Made by a program: the position numbers and the translations under genes
In this document: positions 1 to 6,310 of the stretch, in pieces
How the letters are laid out: every line of letters starts with the position of its first letter
Position numbering within the stretch: the stretch's first letter is position 1
The notes under the pieces: generated by a model
What the model was told of the DNA's origin: nothing
What the model saw: the letters and a program-made list of their open reading frames with translations, nothing else
Database searches by the model: none
Assembly: GCA_028287885.1 (NCBI GenBank)
Contig: JAQBOT010000339.1
Coordinates: forward strand, 1 to 8,639
Direction of reading: 5' to 3'
Origin: Pedobacter sp.
GTDB lineage: Bacteria > Bacteroidota > Bacteroidia > Sphingobacteriales > Sphingobacteriaceae
DNA length: 8,639 nt

Positions 1-174
1 CCAGGTATCTGCCTGTTCTTTCCGGACCTGGGTTATTTGTTTATCCCCAACGGTGCAAAGAAAATATTCTACACCGTCGCTGGTCTCTTGTGGCTTTACA
101 ACCATGCTTTCCTGCTGTCCGTTTATCGATACATTAATGGTAAATTCTGGATTGTGTTTTTCTAGATCTGTCAT
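1..174 (-). CDS. Small uncharacterised protein, N-terminal part (cut by window edge)
   Basis: The reverse strand reads 58 uninterrupted codons from an ATG at 172-174 to the left edge, starting MTDLEKHNPEFTINVSINGQ and reaching ITQVRKEQADTW at the edge. The visible part is polar, with no signal peptide and no membrane segment, so a cytoplasmic protein is likely. The alternating pattern (FTINVSI, ESMVVKP, VEYFLCTVGD) suggests a small beta-rich fold. I do not recognise a named family. Similar short proteins of unknown function occur in Sphingobacteriaceae, but I cannot confirm homology here. The start is supported by the AT-rich leader before it and by divergence from the gene at 325. The C-terminus lies outside the window. 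Confidence 0.7.
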   Translation of the reverse strand, partial: MTDLEKHNPEFTINVSINGQQESMVVKPQETSDGVEYFLCTVGDKQITQVRKEQADTW

Positions 175-184
175 AACTTTCGTA

Positions 185-192
185 TAGCTTTG
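185..192 (+). promoter_or_regulatory. Possible -7 element for the GIN-domain gene
   Basis: TAGCTTTG is an exact match to the Bacteroidota -7 consensus TAnnTTTG on the plus strand. It lies about 130 bases before the ATG at 325. No good -33 TTG sits at the usual distance: the nearest, at 152-154, is about 30 bases away. The site is therefore weak and would imply a leader of roughly 125 bases. Confidence 0.2.
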
Positions 193-260
193 AATTATAA
201 ACAGATTTTTCAACCTTGTGTTTTAACAAAAGTTTTTCGTGTGGTATGAATTAATTATAA

Positions 261-291
261 CAAATTAAAATTACGTGCAACTTTCAGCCAA
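261..291 (-). promoter_or_regulatory. Possible Bacteroidota-type promoter for the small protein at 1-174
   Basis: On the reverse strand a TTG (291-289) is followed after 20 bases by TTAATTTG (268-261). This is close to the primary-sigma promoter pattern of Bacteroidota, TTG then about 19-21 bases then TAnnTTTG, with one mismatch in the -7 element. It would give a leader of about 80 bases. The region is AT-rich, so a chance match is quite possible. Confidence 0.25.
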
Positions 292-324
292 TAACGGCGT
301 CTTATAAATATAAATCTCACAGCA

Positions 325-1056
325 ATGAAAAAGTTATTTCCAATATTATGTGTTGCTCTACTAAGCTCTACAAGTATTATGGCAGAGCCTGGAGGCTCAA
401 TAATCAATAGTAAAACGGTGTTGATGCAACAAAGCAGGGTGGTGAAAGATTTCAAAGGTGTTGCCGCAGGTGGGCCGATTGATGTCATTGTGAAGATTGG
501 TAATACAGAGAGTGTAAGATTTGAAGGAGATGCGGAGGCCATTTCAACATTAGTTACTGAAGTGAAGAGTGGCATTTTGATCATCCGGCCAGAAACCAGC
601 TGGACAAGTTGGGCAAAGAAGTATGAAAATAAGAAAATCACAGCATACGTTACAGCCAAAACAATAAACAGCCTAACCATGAGTGGAAATGGTGCACTTA
701 GTGTTACCGGTGCTGTGGATGGTTCAGACTTAACGACTACGCTTAGCGGTTCAGGAAGCATTACCACGGATGTTAATGTCAACGAGCTGACTGGCGTAAT
801 CAGTGGTTCTGGCAACATTAATATCAAAGGGAAGGCAGACAGGGCAAAGGTAACGCTAAGTGGATCTGGTCGGTTCGCCGGAAAAGGACTCACTGTCGAA
901 AGTTTGTCTACCACCATAAGCGGCTCTGGAATTGTGAATATTCATGCACAAAGCCAGATCAATGCTGTAATTGCCGGCTCAGGTCAGGTTATATACAGCG
1001 GCGCTGCTTCAGTTAAAAAGACGGTGATTGGTTCAGGTGGTGTTAGTAAAATTTAA
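325..1056 (+). CDS. Secreted head-GIN domain (DUF2807) protein
   Basis: This 243-residue protein begins with a signal peptide (MKKLFPILCVALLSSTSIMA, probable cleavage after residue 20), so it is exported. Residues about 36-240 match the DUF2807 'putative auto-transporter adhesin, head GIN domain' pattern: RVVKDFKGVAAGGPIDVIVK, then FEGD at 67-70, then a right-handed beta-helix-like series of SGSG turns at residues 141, 160, 179 and 199, with SGNG at 120, AGSG at 217 and IGSG at 235. The family is abundant in Bacteroidota and its members are secreted or surface proteins; a biochemical role is not established, and the adhesin label is only a database name. There is no C-terminal sorting domain or barrel, so it is probably periplasmic or surface-associated. 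It converges with the aldo/keto reductase 15 bases downstream and looks monocistronic. The ATG start is well supported by the signal peptide. Confidence 0.88.
   Translation: MKKLFPILCVALLSSTSIMAEPGGSIINSKTVLMQQSRVVKDFKGVAAGGPIDVIVKIGNTESVRFEGDAEAISTLVTEVKSGILIIRPETSWTSWAKKYENKKITAYVTAKTINSLTMSGNGALSVTGAVDGSDLTTTLSGSGSITTDVNVNELTGVISGSGNINIKGKADRAKVTLSGSGRFAGKGLTVESLSTTISGSGIVNIHAQSQINAVIAGSGQVIYSGAASVKKTVIGSGGVSKI
682..1038 (+). repeat. Degenerate ~57-60 bp coding repeats (SGSG turns)
   Basis: Within the GIN-domain gene the codons for S-G-(S/N)-G or (A/I)-G-S-G recur starting at 682, 745, 802, 859, 919, 973 and 1027. Most spacings are 54-63 bases, which is 18-21 residues. DNA identity is limited to the Gly-Ser core (agtggttctgg, agtggatctgg, agcggctctgg). 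This is the rung periodicity of a beta-helix rather than a mobile or recent tandem repeat. Confidence 0.75.
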
Positions 1057-1058
1057 AC

Positions 1059-1080
1059 TCTGATCGTCTACTCAATCAGG
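1059..1080. terminator. Weak hairpin between convergent genes
   Basis: CTGAT (1060-1064) can pair with ATCAG (1075-1079) around a 10-base loop, extended by a T-G wobble. It spans the 15-base gap between the GIN gene and the aldo/keto reductase and reaches into the reductase stop codon. There is no T-tract on either side and the stem is only 5-6 bp. It could serve both converging transcripts but may be chance. Confidence 0.15.
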
Positions 1081-2082
1081 AAAGTTCTTTTGGTGCCAAT
1101 ATGGATATATTGGCGTAACCTGACTTGCCTGATCAAGTCGTGCAACCTGCTCCGGACTTAATTTCCAACCTACGGCTGCTAAGTTCTGTTTTAACTGATC
1201 CTCGTTCCGGGCGCCTATGACGAGATTGCAGATCGTGGGGCGTTGCAGGAGCCAATTTAATGAGACTTGAGCAACTGTTTTCTTTGTTTCTGCAGCGATT
1301 TCTTTTAAAACATCTACAACACTGTATAGCAACTCATCTGGCACAGTTGGGCCGAGGCTGCCGCCTTGACTAAGCCGGCTATCTGGTGGTATAGGATTTT
1401 CACGGCTTATCTTTCCGCTTAGCCGTCCCCCAGCAAGAGGGCTCCAGACAATTGTTCCAATATTTTGATCAATACCAAGGGGCATCAATTCCCATTCAAA
1501 TTCCCTGCTAATGAGTGTATAATAGGCCTGATGCGCAATGTACTTGGCCCATCCATATCGCTCAGATATAGACAGTGATTTCATCAAGTGCCATCCCGAG
1601 AAATTGGAACAGGCGATGTACCTAACTTTGCCACTCTTAACGAAATTGTCCAGTGTGTTTAGCGTCTCTTCGATCGGCGTTTGCGCATCAAAGCCGTGCA
1701 TATGATAAATATCAATATGGTCTGTCTTAAGCCGTCTCAGGCTGTCCTCTAACGCGTTGGTCAAATGGAATCTCCCTGATCCATAATCATTTGCACCGGC
1801 GCCCATCCGAAAGCTGCCTTTGGTTGACAGAATCACCTGATCTCTGGGTATCCCTTCAAGCGCCTGTGCAAGGATCTCTTCAGATAAGCCTTTGGAATAG
1901 ATGTTCGCCGTATCAAAAAAATTGACACCTGCATCCATACACAGCCTGATGAGCTGTTTGGCTTCCTGGGTTTGTGTACTTCCCCAGCTTTTAAAAAATT
2001 CAGTACCACCCCCGAAAGTGGCAGTTCCAAAGCTTAAAGCCGGGACAATCAATCCCGAGCCACCTAAACGTTTATATTCCAA
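1072..2082 (-). CDS. Aldo/keto reductase (NADPH-dependent oxidoreductase), TTG start
   Basis: This 336-residue protein is full length for the aldo/keto reductase superfamily (a TIM barrel that reduces carbonyls with NADPH). The catalytic tetrad is visible: Asp57 (FFDTANIYSKG), Tyr62, Lys88 (LSTKGS) and His129 (IYHMHGFD). Cofactor-loop motifs are also present: WSPLAGGRLSGK at 213-224 and IGARNEDQLKQN at 289-300. It most resembles the bacterial YajO/YghZ-like group; the substrate cannot be told from sequence. It has no signal peptide and is cytoplasmic. The start is TTG at 2080-2082: the resulting N-terminus MEYKRLGGSGLIVPALSFGT aligns with the canonical first beta strands of the family. Upstream the same frame contains no ATG before the TAA at 2113-2115, which is the stop of the preceding small gene. 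The 30-base gap suggests co-transcription with that gene. Confidence 0.93.
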   Translation of the reverse strand: MEYKRLGGSGLIVPALSFGTATFGGGTEFFKSWGSTQTQEAKQLIRLCMDAGVNFFDTANIYSKGLSEEILAQALEGIPRDQVILSTKGSFRMGAGANDYGSGRFHLTNALEDSLRRLKTDHIDIYHMHGFDAQTPIEETLNTLDNFVKSGKVRYIACSNFSGWHLMKSLSISERYGWAKYIAHQAYYTLISREFEWELMPLGIDQNIGTIVWSPLAGGRLSGKISRENPIPPDSRLSQGGSLGPTVPDELLYSVVDVLKEIAAETKKTVAQVSLNWLLQRPTICNLVIGARNEDQLKQNLAAVGWKLSPEQVARLDQASQVTPIYPYWHQKNFPD

Positions 2083-2112
2083 TTTGTTGAACTTAAATGG
2101 TAATTGATGGAT

Positions 2113-2292
2113 TTACTCAGATCTTTGTGTAGAAACCGGTGCTTGTTGCTGAGAAACGGCTCTTGGTGCAGGTTTGTTGCACTGCCCGAGGGCCCAATAG
2201 ATCAAGACGAAGATGATAATTGTTGAAAAGCAGCCGCCACCTAGTTTTTTCGCGCCCCAACCTGCAATTATTGTTTTAAGGAATCCGTTCAT
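2113..2292 (-). CDS. Small single-pass membrane protein (59 aa), uncharacterised
   Basis: The reverse strand encodes 59 residues from ATG (2290-2292) to TAA (2113-2115). The N-terminus MNGFLKTIIAGWGAKKLGGG leads into a hydrophobic segment at about residues 21-36 (CFSTIIIFVLIYWALG), then a polar Gln/Pro/Ser-rich tail ending QQQAPVSTQRSE. A basic, glycine-rich N-terminus before one membrane helix suggests a small inner-membrane protein with the tail outside. Cys38 follows LGQ, which is not a valid lipobox, so a lipoprotein is unlikely. I do not recognise a named family. It lies 30 bases before the aldo/keto reductase in the same reading frame and is probably in the same transcript. The protein-like composition (membrane helix with flanking charges and no odd residues) supports a real gene despite the small size. 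Confidence 0.7.
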   Translation of the reverse strand: MNGFLKTIIAGWGAKKLGGGCFSTIIIFVLIYWALGQCNKPAPRAVSQQQAPVSTQRSE

Positions 2293-2479
2293 AAGTTCTA
2301 TTGAGTTTTTTGTTGAAGTATTAACACCATCGAACGTGATTTGGTTTTAATATCCATGTTTGCTTTTTGGGCCGATCCGCTGCCGCATACCGGGTAATTA
2401 AACCTCTACCCAGAATTAAGTTTCAGTATAAGGGCTTGCAAAATAGGTTCAAATTATATGCTCATCAAACCCAGAACGA

Positions 2480-2520
2480 GCACACTTCATACACACGTCC
2501 TGTGTGCGCTTGATGTGTGT
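2480..2520. terminator. Imperfect hairpin downstream of the receptor/PepSY-TM operon
   Basis: GCACAC (2480-2485) pairs with GTGTGT (2515-2520), with one G-T wobble at the base. After a 1x1 mismatch TCA (2487-2489) pairs with TGA (2511-2513), and an internal loop leads to ACACA (2491-2495) pairing with TGTGT (2501-2505). The hairpin begins about 54 bases beyond the stop of the minus-strand PepSY-TM gene, a plausible place for transcription to end. On the minus strand it is not followed by a T-tract; on the plus strand TTTTC follows. It could be an unconventional terminator or an RNA stability element. Confidence 0.3.
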
Positions 2521-2531
2521 TTTCTTCAAGT

Positions 2532-2553
2532 TGTCTTGTACTGTCTTGTACTG
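2532..2553. repeat. Two-copy 10-bp tandem repeat
   Basis: TGTCTTGTAC occurs at 2532-2541 and again at 2542-2551, followed by TG, giving 22 bases of perfect tandem repetition. It lies between the stop of the PepSY-TM gene and the hairpin at 2480-2520, so it would be in the 3' untranslated part of the operon transcript. No function can be assigned. Confidence 0.85.
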
Positions 2554-2573
2554 CTTTTACTTTACACCTGACA

Positions 2574-3743
2574 CTAGGTTTTACTATATTTGGTTGACAT
2601 CTTCGATTTTCTTTTCTTCATACGTGCCCACCAAATCGTAGCGCCGGTTATCGGCAGGCTGGCTGCAATCAGGCTGGCCAGGAAGGCCATGATTTTCCCG
2701 GGAAGACCAGCGATCGCACCCACGTGGATATCATAGTTCATTCGAATGAGTTTATCAGCGATTTTTGCCTCTCCAAGCTTCCCATAGATGTGCTTTACAG
2801 GGATCTCCTTCAATGTGTACTGGTCATAGTAGTAGTAATCCGTTTTCCAGTACGTGTCCGTATCCGGATTCAGCGCAACTTCAATGGTGGCTTTGGGGCC
2901 ATCAGGCGCGTGCACCTCCAGGCCGCCCTCGTAATTTCCTAAGCTGGCAAGGGTTCTAGACCATAGGATATCTATAGGTTGCTTTGTTCCTGCTGAAGTA
3001 TGTTGCAGACTTATGTTTGAGAAACTCGCTTCAAATTGGTTCAGCACCTTACCCCCTGAAGCCAGCCAATACGCTGATTTCGCAAACCATTGAAAACCCA
3101 TGACCAATCCGGAAAATGCAATAAAAATGAGGATCCAAGTCATATAAAAGCCCAGTATACTATGTAGATCATAGTTAAGCCGTTTCCATTTGGCAGTCCA
3201 TTTTATGCTAAACCTCTTTTTGCTGGCTGCCTTGTTCTTAGGCCACCAAAGTACCAGGCCCGACAAGAGCAGGAACATAAACAGCAGCGTGGCTGACGCA
3301 AGTACAGGCTGGCCGATATTTGGTGGCAGCCAGAGGTAGTAGTGCCCGTCAATTACGATCCTAAAAAAATCCTCCTCCATGTTTTTTACTTTCAAGACTT
3401 TGCCCGAATAGGGGTCAAGGAACACAATCCAATAGTAGTCGGGTTTAAAGCCATAATAAACAACCTGACTCGCTTTTCCTTGCTGATAGCTGATGCTATG
3501 TGCATGTTTTCCCGGGACAAGCTGGTCAGCTACCGACTTCAACCTGGAAGGAGGCAGGTATGGAGTTTTTCGTTGTTCCACAAAGCGGTAGTGCTGCGTC
3601 AGGTCTTCAATTTCTCGTTCAAAGGCCAGGATACATCCCGTAATCCCCAGAAAGCAAACAAATACTCCAGATGTTAGTCCGAGCCATAAGTGTATGGTTC
3701 TTATCCAATATTTAAACCCGTGACTTTTGCTGGTTGCCGACAT
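2574..3743 (-). CDS. PepSY-TM inner-membrane protein, probable ferric-siderophore reductase
   Basis: This 389-residue integral membrane protein of the PepSY-associated TM family has four predicted helices at about residues 18-41, 146-167, 193-217 and 348-373. A large periplasmic loop between helices 1 and 2 (about 42-145) contains PepSY-like strands such as VFLDPYSGKVLKV, and a second soluble loop lies at about 218-347. Histidines typical of the family lie at or near helix ends: His18 (WIRTIHLWLGL), His134 (IDGHYYLWLP), His194 (YDLHSILGFY) and His340 (MNYDIHVGAIAGLPGK). Relatives such as FoxB of Pseudomonas are haem-containing reductases that free iron from siderophores in the periplasm; reductase activity here is inferred. 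The gene starts 5 bases after the stop of the siderophore receptor, so the two are surely one operon. The C-terminus is a short Lys/Ser-rich cytoplasmic tail. Confidence 0.9.
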   Translation of the reverse strand: MSATSKSHGFKYWIRTIHLWLGLTSGVFVCFLGITGCILAFEREIEDLTQHYRFVEQRKTPYLPPSRLKSVADQLVPGKHAHSISYQQGKASQVVYYGFKPDYYWIVFLDPYSGKVLKVKNMEEDFFRIVIDGHYYLWLPPNIGQPVLASATLLFMFLLLSGLVLWWPKNKAASKKRFSIKWTAKWKRLNYDLHSILGFYMTWILIFIAFSGLVMGFQWFAKSAYWLASGGKVLNQFEASFSNISLQHTSAGTKQPIDILWSRTLASLGNYEGGLEVHAPDGPKATIEVALNPDTDTYWKTDYYYYDQYTLKEIPVKHIYGKLGEAKIADKLIRMNYDIHVGAIAGLPGKIMAFLASLIAASLPITGATIWWARMKKRKSKMSTKYSKT

Positions 3744-3748
3744 AATTA

Positions 3749-6154
3749 TTAAAATTTGTAAGCAATGCTTAGCCTATAATTACGTGGTGCCTCTGCTTGC
3801 CATTCGTAAACGGGTGTAGAAAAATAGTTGGTGTAGTAGGATCCACTATATAGGTATTTGTCAAGGACGTTAAACACGTTTCCTGTAACTTTTAGCTTAT
3901 TGTTCTCCCAGAAAACACCTGCATCCAGTTTAAAATAGTCTGGAAGATTTTGCTCGCGATTGGAAACACTAAAGTTTGACGTTGCACGATCGATCAGGTA
4001 GCTGAAACCACCCGAAACTCCTACACCAGTCAGGGCTCCGCTTTGAATTTTGTACCCTAGCCAGGTATTGATGGTATGTTTAGAGAATCCAGGTACAGGG
4101 TCGCCTACTTCGATGCCGGTAACGTTTTCTGTCACTTTGGTTACTTTAGAGTCTGTATATGCATAATTTGCTGTGGCGTTCAATCCGGGCAGAACTTCGC
4201 CCCTCATATCAAACTCAAAACCCTGTGATCTTCGTTGACCAAGTTCAACACTCAGGCCAGAGTTTGGCGGACTGTTCGGGTCTGCCGTCAACTCATTGTT
4301 TTTAAAGATGCGGTAGACTGAAAATGTAGTATTCATTTTACCACCGAACCAATCTTTCTTCAAGCCTGCTTCAAGGTTATTTCCTATGATGGGTTGCACT
4401 GACCCGCCACTGGCCATTTTGCCGCCCTGTGGAATAAACGCCTGATCGTATAGACCATAAACGGATAGTTGCTTATCAAGTGATATGCTTAAGCCAATAC
4501 GGGGTGAGAAGTGTTTTGCACTTACAGCGGCAGCCCCAAAGGAAGCCTGCTTTACATAGGTATAACGCCCTGCAAGCGTTAAACGGAAGCTATTATCCAG
4601 AAAACCAAGCTCATCCTGCAAGTAGAAGCCCCTATACTTTTGATTGATCAGTCCTCCCGCCAATTCTGCTCTTGCTTTCAGGCTTGAACTGCGGTCAAAA
4701 TTGGGATATCCATTTGCAGGAGCTGTATATACTGGGTTTCCCGGGTCGAACGCTGCACCGGCTGTGTCTAAGGCATGGGTTTGTCCCCAATCTGCCAAAT
4801 AATCTTTCGAGCCCAAGTCAATGCCAGTAAGAAGCCGGTGTCTAATCAATCCGGTTTTCACATCTCCGTTCAAGAATACTTGTCCCATGGTCATTTCACT
4901 TTTAGCATCCCATATCCCTACCGAACGGATCATTTTACCATCGGCAAGTACATCAGCCGGCCACATGCTGGTTCCTTTTTGTGAGTAGTTGAAATAGGAA
5001 GCTTGTGCAGTCACTTTCCAATGCTCATCAAACTTGTGTTCGAGGTTTAAAAAGGCGCTATGATCGGTGATTTTTGTTGGATCCAGGTTGGGTGGCACGC
5101 TACCGAAATCTCTCGGCAACGTAGCATAACCTTCAGGTGAAAAGACATAGTAAGAGCCTACATCGCTCATTTTTGCGTATTGAAGCGTATATTCTGCAGT
5201 AAGCTTTGTTTTTGCATCTAGCTGAAAAGATAGGACGGGTGCAAAGGTGTACCTATTGTTAAATTCATTAGGCCGAAAAGACTTTTTATTCTGCGCTGCC
5301 ATATTCAGCCGATACAATACCCGACTATCGGAAGTTAGCTTACCATCAAGATCAAGTGCAGTACGGAATAAATCAAAGCTTCCAAAAGTCATATTTACCT
5401 CGCCTTTTGTAATGCCGGTTGGCTTTTTCGTTACTACGTTGTACAATCCACTTGGATCACCGTTAGATAACATAAAGCCTGCAGGCCCCTTTACCACCTC
5501 AATGTGGTCAACAAAGCTCATGTCTTCTGTAAGCGGCCCCCAAAAGGAGCTGACCACATTAAAGCCATTCCGGAAAGCCTGAACTTGCGAACCGCGCATA
5601 AGTACATTGGTGTAAAGGTCTCCCCAATGTTCCAGGCGTGAGGCACCACTTACATTTCTAAGTACGCCATCACTCATGCTTAATACCTGCTGATCGCTGA
5701 GCGTGCTGGCGTTTACGATTTGTATATTCTGTGGAACTTCGAGCAGTGGAGTATTCAAGCGTAATGAGGGGGCAGGCTCGTCAACCTTGTACTTTTTCCT
5801 AAAGCCGGAAATTAGCACCTCCTTAAGCTCATCGGAACTTTCAATTAGAGTAAAATCTGCAATGCTGGTTTCGTGGTCTCTAAGTGTTACCGTTATTGTG
5901 GCTGATTTTAACCCGACACCAAAGACGGATATCTTGAAAGTTCCGCTTTTCAGCTTTTTAAATTCATATTCGCCATTGGTATTGCTTATCACAAAAGCAT
6001 TTTGGCCTTTTACACTCACGGTAATGTTGGCGGCTGGACTTCCATCAACGGTAAGGATCTTACCTTTAAGGGCGGCATGTTGTTGGGCGAAAGTCTTACT
6101 TGCAAAAAGTAAGATTATAATTGGAAGGCAGTGCCGAAGTATTATTTTAACCAT
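3749..6154 (-). CDS. TonB-dependent siderophore receptor with carboxypeptidase-regulatory-like N-terminal domain
   Basis: This 801-residue outer-membrane receptor has a signal peptide cleaved probably after residue 23 (SKTFA|QQ). A CarboxypepD_reg-like beta-sandwich follows at about 27-103 (LKGKILTVDGSPAANITVSV), as in many Bacteroidota receptors. A probable TonB box is at 109-115 (ELKEVLI), with the plug at about 130-247, including the family signature IEVVKGPAGFMLSNGDPSGL at 218-237 and VVTKKP. The 22-strand barrel fills the rest and ends in NYRLSIAYKF, with the C-terminal aromatic residue needed for outer-membrane insertion. Plug and barrel fit the siderophore-receptor family (FhuA/FhuE/FpvA type) rather than SusC. 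There is no STN signalling domain, so control by a partner anti-sigma factor is not expected. The ligand cannot be named. It is the first gene of an operon with the PepSY-TM protein, and the upstream region carries candidate iron-responsive operator repeats. Confidence 0.95.
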   Translation of the reverse strand: MVKIILRHCLPIIILLFASKTFAQQHAALKGKILTVDGSPAANITVSVKGQNAFVISNTNGEYEFKKLKSGTFKISVFGVGLKSATITVTLRDHETSIADFTLIESSDELKEVLISGFRKKYKVDEPAPSLRLNTPLLEVPQNIQIVNASTLSDQQVLSMSDGVLRNVSGASRLEHWGDLYTNVLMRGSQVQAFRNGFNVVSSFWGPLTEDMSFVDHIEVVKGPAGFMLSNGDPSGLYNVVTKKPTGITKGEVNMTFGSFDLFRTALDLDGKLTSDSRVLYRLNMAAQNKKSFRPNEFNNRYTFAPVLSFQLDAKTKLTAEYTLQYAKMSDVGSYYVFSPEGYATLPRDFGSVPPNLDPTKITDHSAFLNLEHKFDEHWKVTAQASYFNYSQKGTSMWPADVLADGKMIRSVGIWDAKSEMTMGQVFLNGDVKTGLIRHRLLTGIDLGSKDYLADWGQTHALDTAGAAFDPGNPVYTAPANGYPNFDRSSSLKARAELAGGLINQKYRGFYLQDELGFLDNSFRLTLAGRYTYVKQASFGAAAVSAKHFSPRIGLSISLDKQLSVYGLYDQAFIPQGGKMASGGSVQPIIGNNLEAGLKKDWFGGKMNTTFSVYRIFKNNELTADPNSPPNSGLSVELGQRRSQGFEFDMRGEVLPGLNATANYAYTDSKVTKVTENVTGIEVGDPVPGFSKHTINTWLGYKIQSGALTGVGVSGGFSYLIDRATSNFSVSNREQNLPDYFKLDAGVFWENNKLKVTGNVFNVLDKYLYSGSYYTNYFSTPVYEWQAEAPRNYRLSIAYKF

Positions 6155-6160
6155 AGTTAT

Positions 6161-6175
6161 TTATATTGATTCTAA
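6161..6175. promoter_or_regulatory. Second, degenerate 7-1-7 operator-like site
   Basis: TTATATT-G-ATTCTAA keeps the right half-site ATTCTAA of the better copy at 6219-6233; the left half matches the inverted half in 5 of 7 positions. It lies 7-21 bases before the receptor start codon, where binding could block early transcription. Another lone half-site, ATCTAAA, is at 6193-6199. Confidence 0.3.
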
Positions 6176-6218
6176 ACTGCGACAAAGAAAGGATCTAAAG
6201 TCGAATAATCCAAGCTAT

Positions 6219-6233
6219 TTAGATTAATTCTAA
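6219..6233. promoter_or_regulatory. Fur-family-like 7-1-7 inverted repeat upstream of the receptor
   Basis: TTAGATT-A-ATTCTAA is an inverted repeat of two 7-base halves around one base, with a single mismatched pair. Including flanks, the outer arms TTTAGA and TCTAAA (6218-6234) are perfect. The 7-1-7 layout is that of Fur and PerR boxes (Fur: TGATAAT-n-ATTATCA), though the half-site sequence differs. Next to it on the minus strand is TAGCTTGG (6217-6210), one mismatch from the -7 consensus TAnnTTTG, so the repeat would lie in the promoter spacer where a repressor could act. Iron control of the receptor operon is the natural inference; the regulator is not identified. Confidence 0.45.
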
Positions 6234-6249
6234 AGAACATTTTTGTTCT
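6234..6249. promoter_or_regulatory. Perfect 6-4-6 palindrome in the divergent intergenic region
   Basis: AGAACA-TTTT-TGTTCT is a perfect inverted repeat abutting the operator-like site at 6219-6233. It lies about 80 bases before the receptor start and 60 before the peptidase start, so it could be a binding site for a second regulator or a hairpin at the 5' end of either transcript. As an RNA hairpin it is not followed by a T-tract on the plus strand, so a terminator is unlikely. Confidence 0.4.
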
Positions 6250-6285
6250 GTTTAGCAGCTGGAGTTTTTTTGTTGTTGAAAATGA

Positions 6286-6293
6286 TATATTTA
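6286..6293 (+). promoter_or_regulatory. Possible -7 element for the M28 peptidase gene
   Basis: TATATTTA differs from TAnnTTTG at one base and lies 17 bases before the ATG at 6311. The nearest TTTG (6269-6272) is only 13 bases upstream, shorter than the usual 19-21 spacing, so the promoter call is weak. The leader would be about 10-15 bases, with no Shine-Dalgarno sequence. Confidence 0.2.
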
Positions 6294-6310
6294 CGCAGCT
6301 ACCCTAACCT

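Noticed and set aside
255..917. 220-residue open frame antisense to the GIN-domain gene
   Set aside because: It mirrors the Gly/Ser-rich repeats of the plus-strand gene, has no coherent domain, and the plus strand has a signal peptide and a recognised family. It is a shadow frame.
2298..2357. 19-codon minus-strand frame (MDIKTKSRSMVLILQQKTQ) ending 5 bases before the 59-residue gene
   Set aside because: It could be a leader peptide, but its length is expected by chance and it contains no codon run or attenuator hairpin that would support a role.
2400..2573. Possible tRNA or small RNA in the non-coding stretch after the iron operon
   Set aside because: No acceptor stem, anticodon arm or TpsiC-loop motif could be assembled; only the hairpin and tandem repeat reported separately are visible.
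5703..6227. 174-residue plus-strand open frame opposite the receptor N-terminus
   Set aside because: The opposite strand encodes a clear signal peptide, regulatory-like domain and TonB plug; this frame has no recognisable features and runs through the receptor control region.
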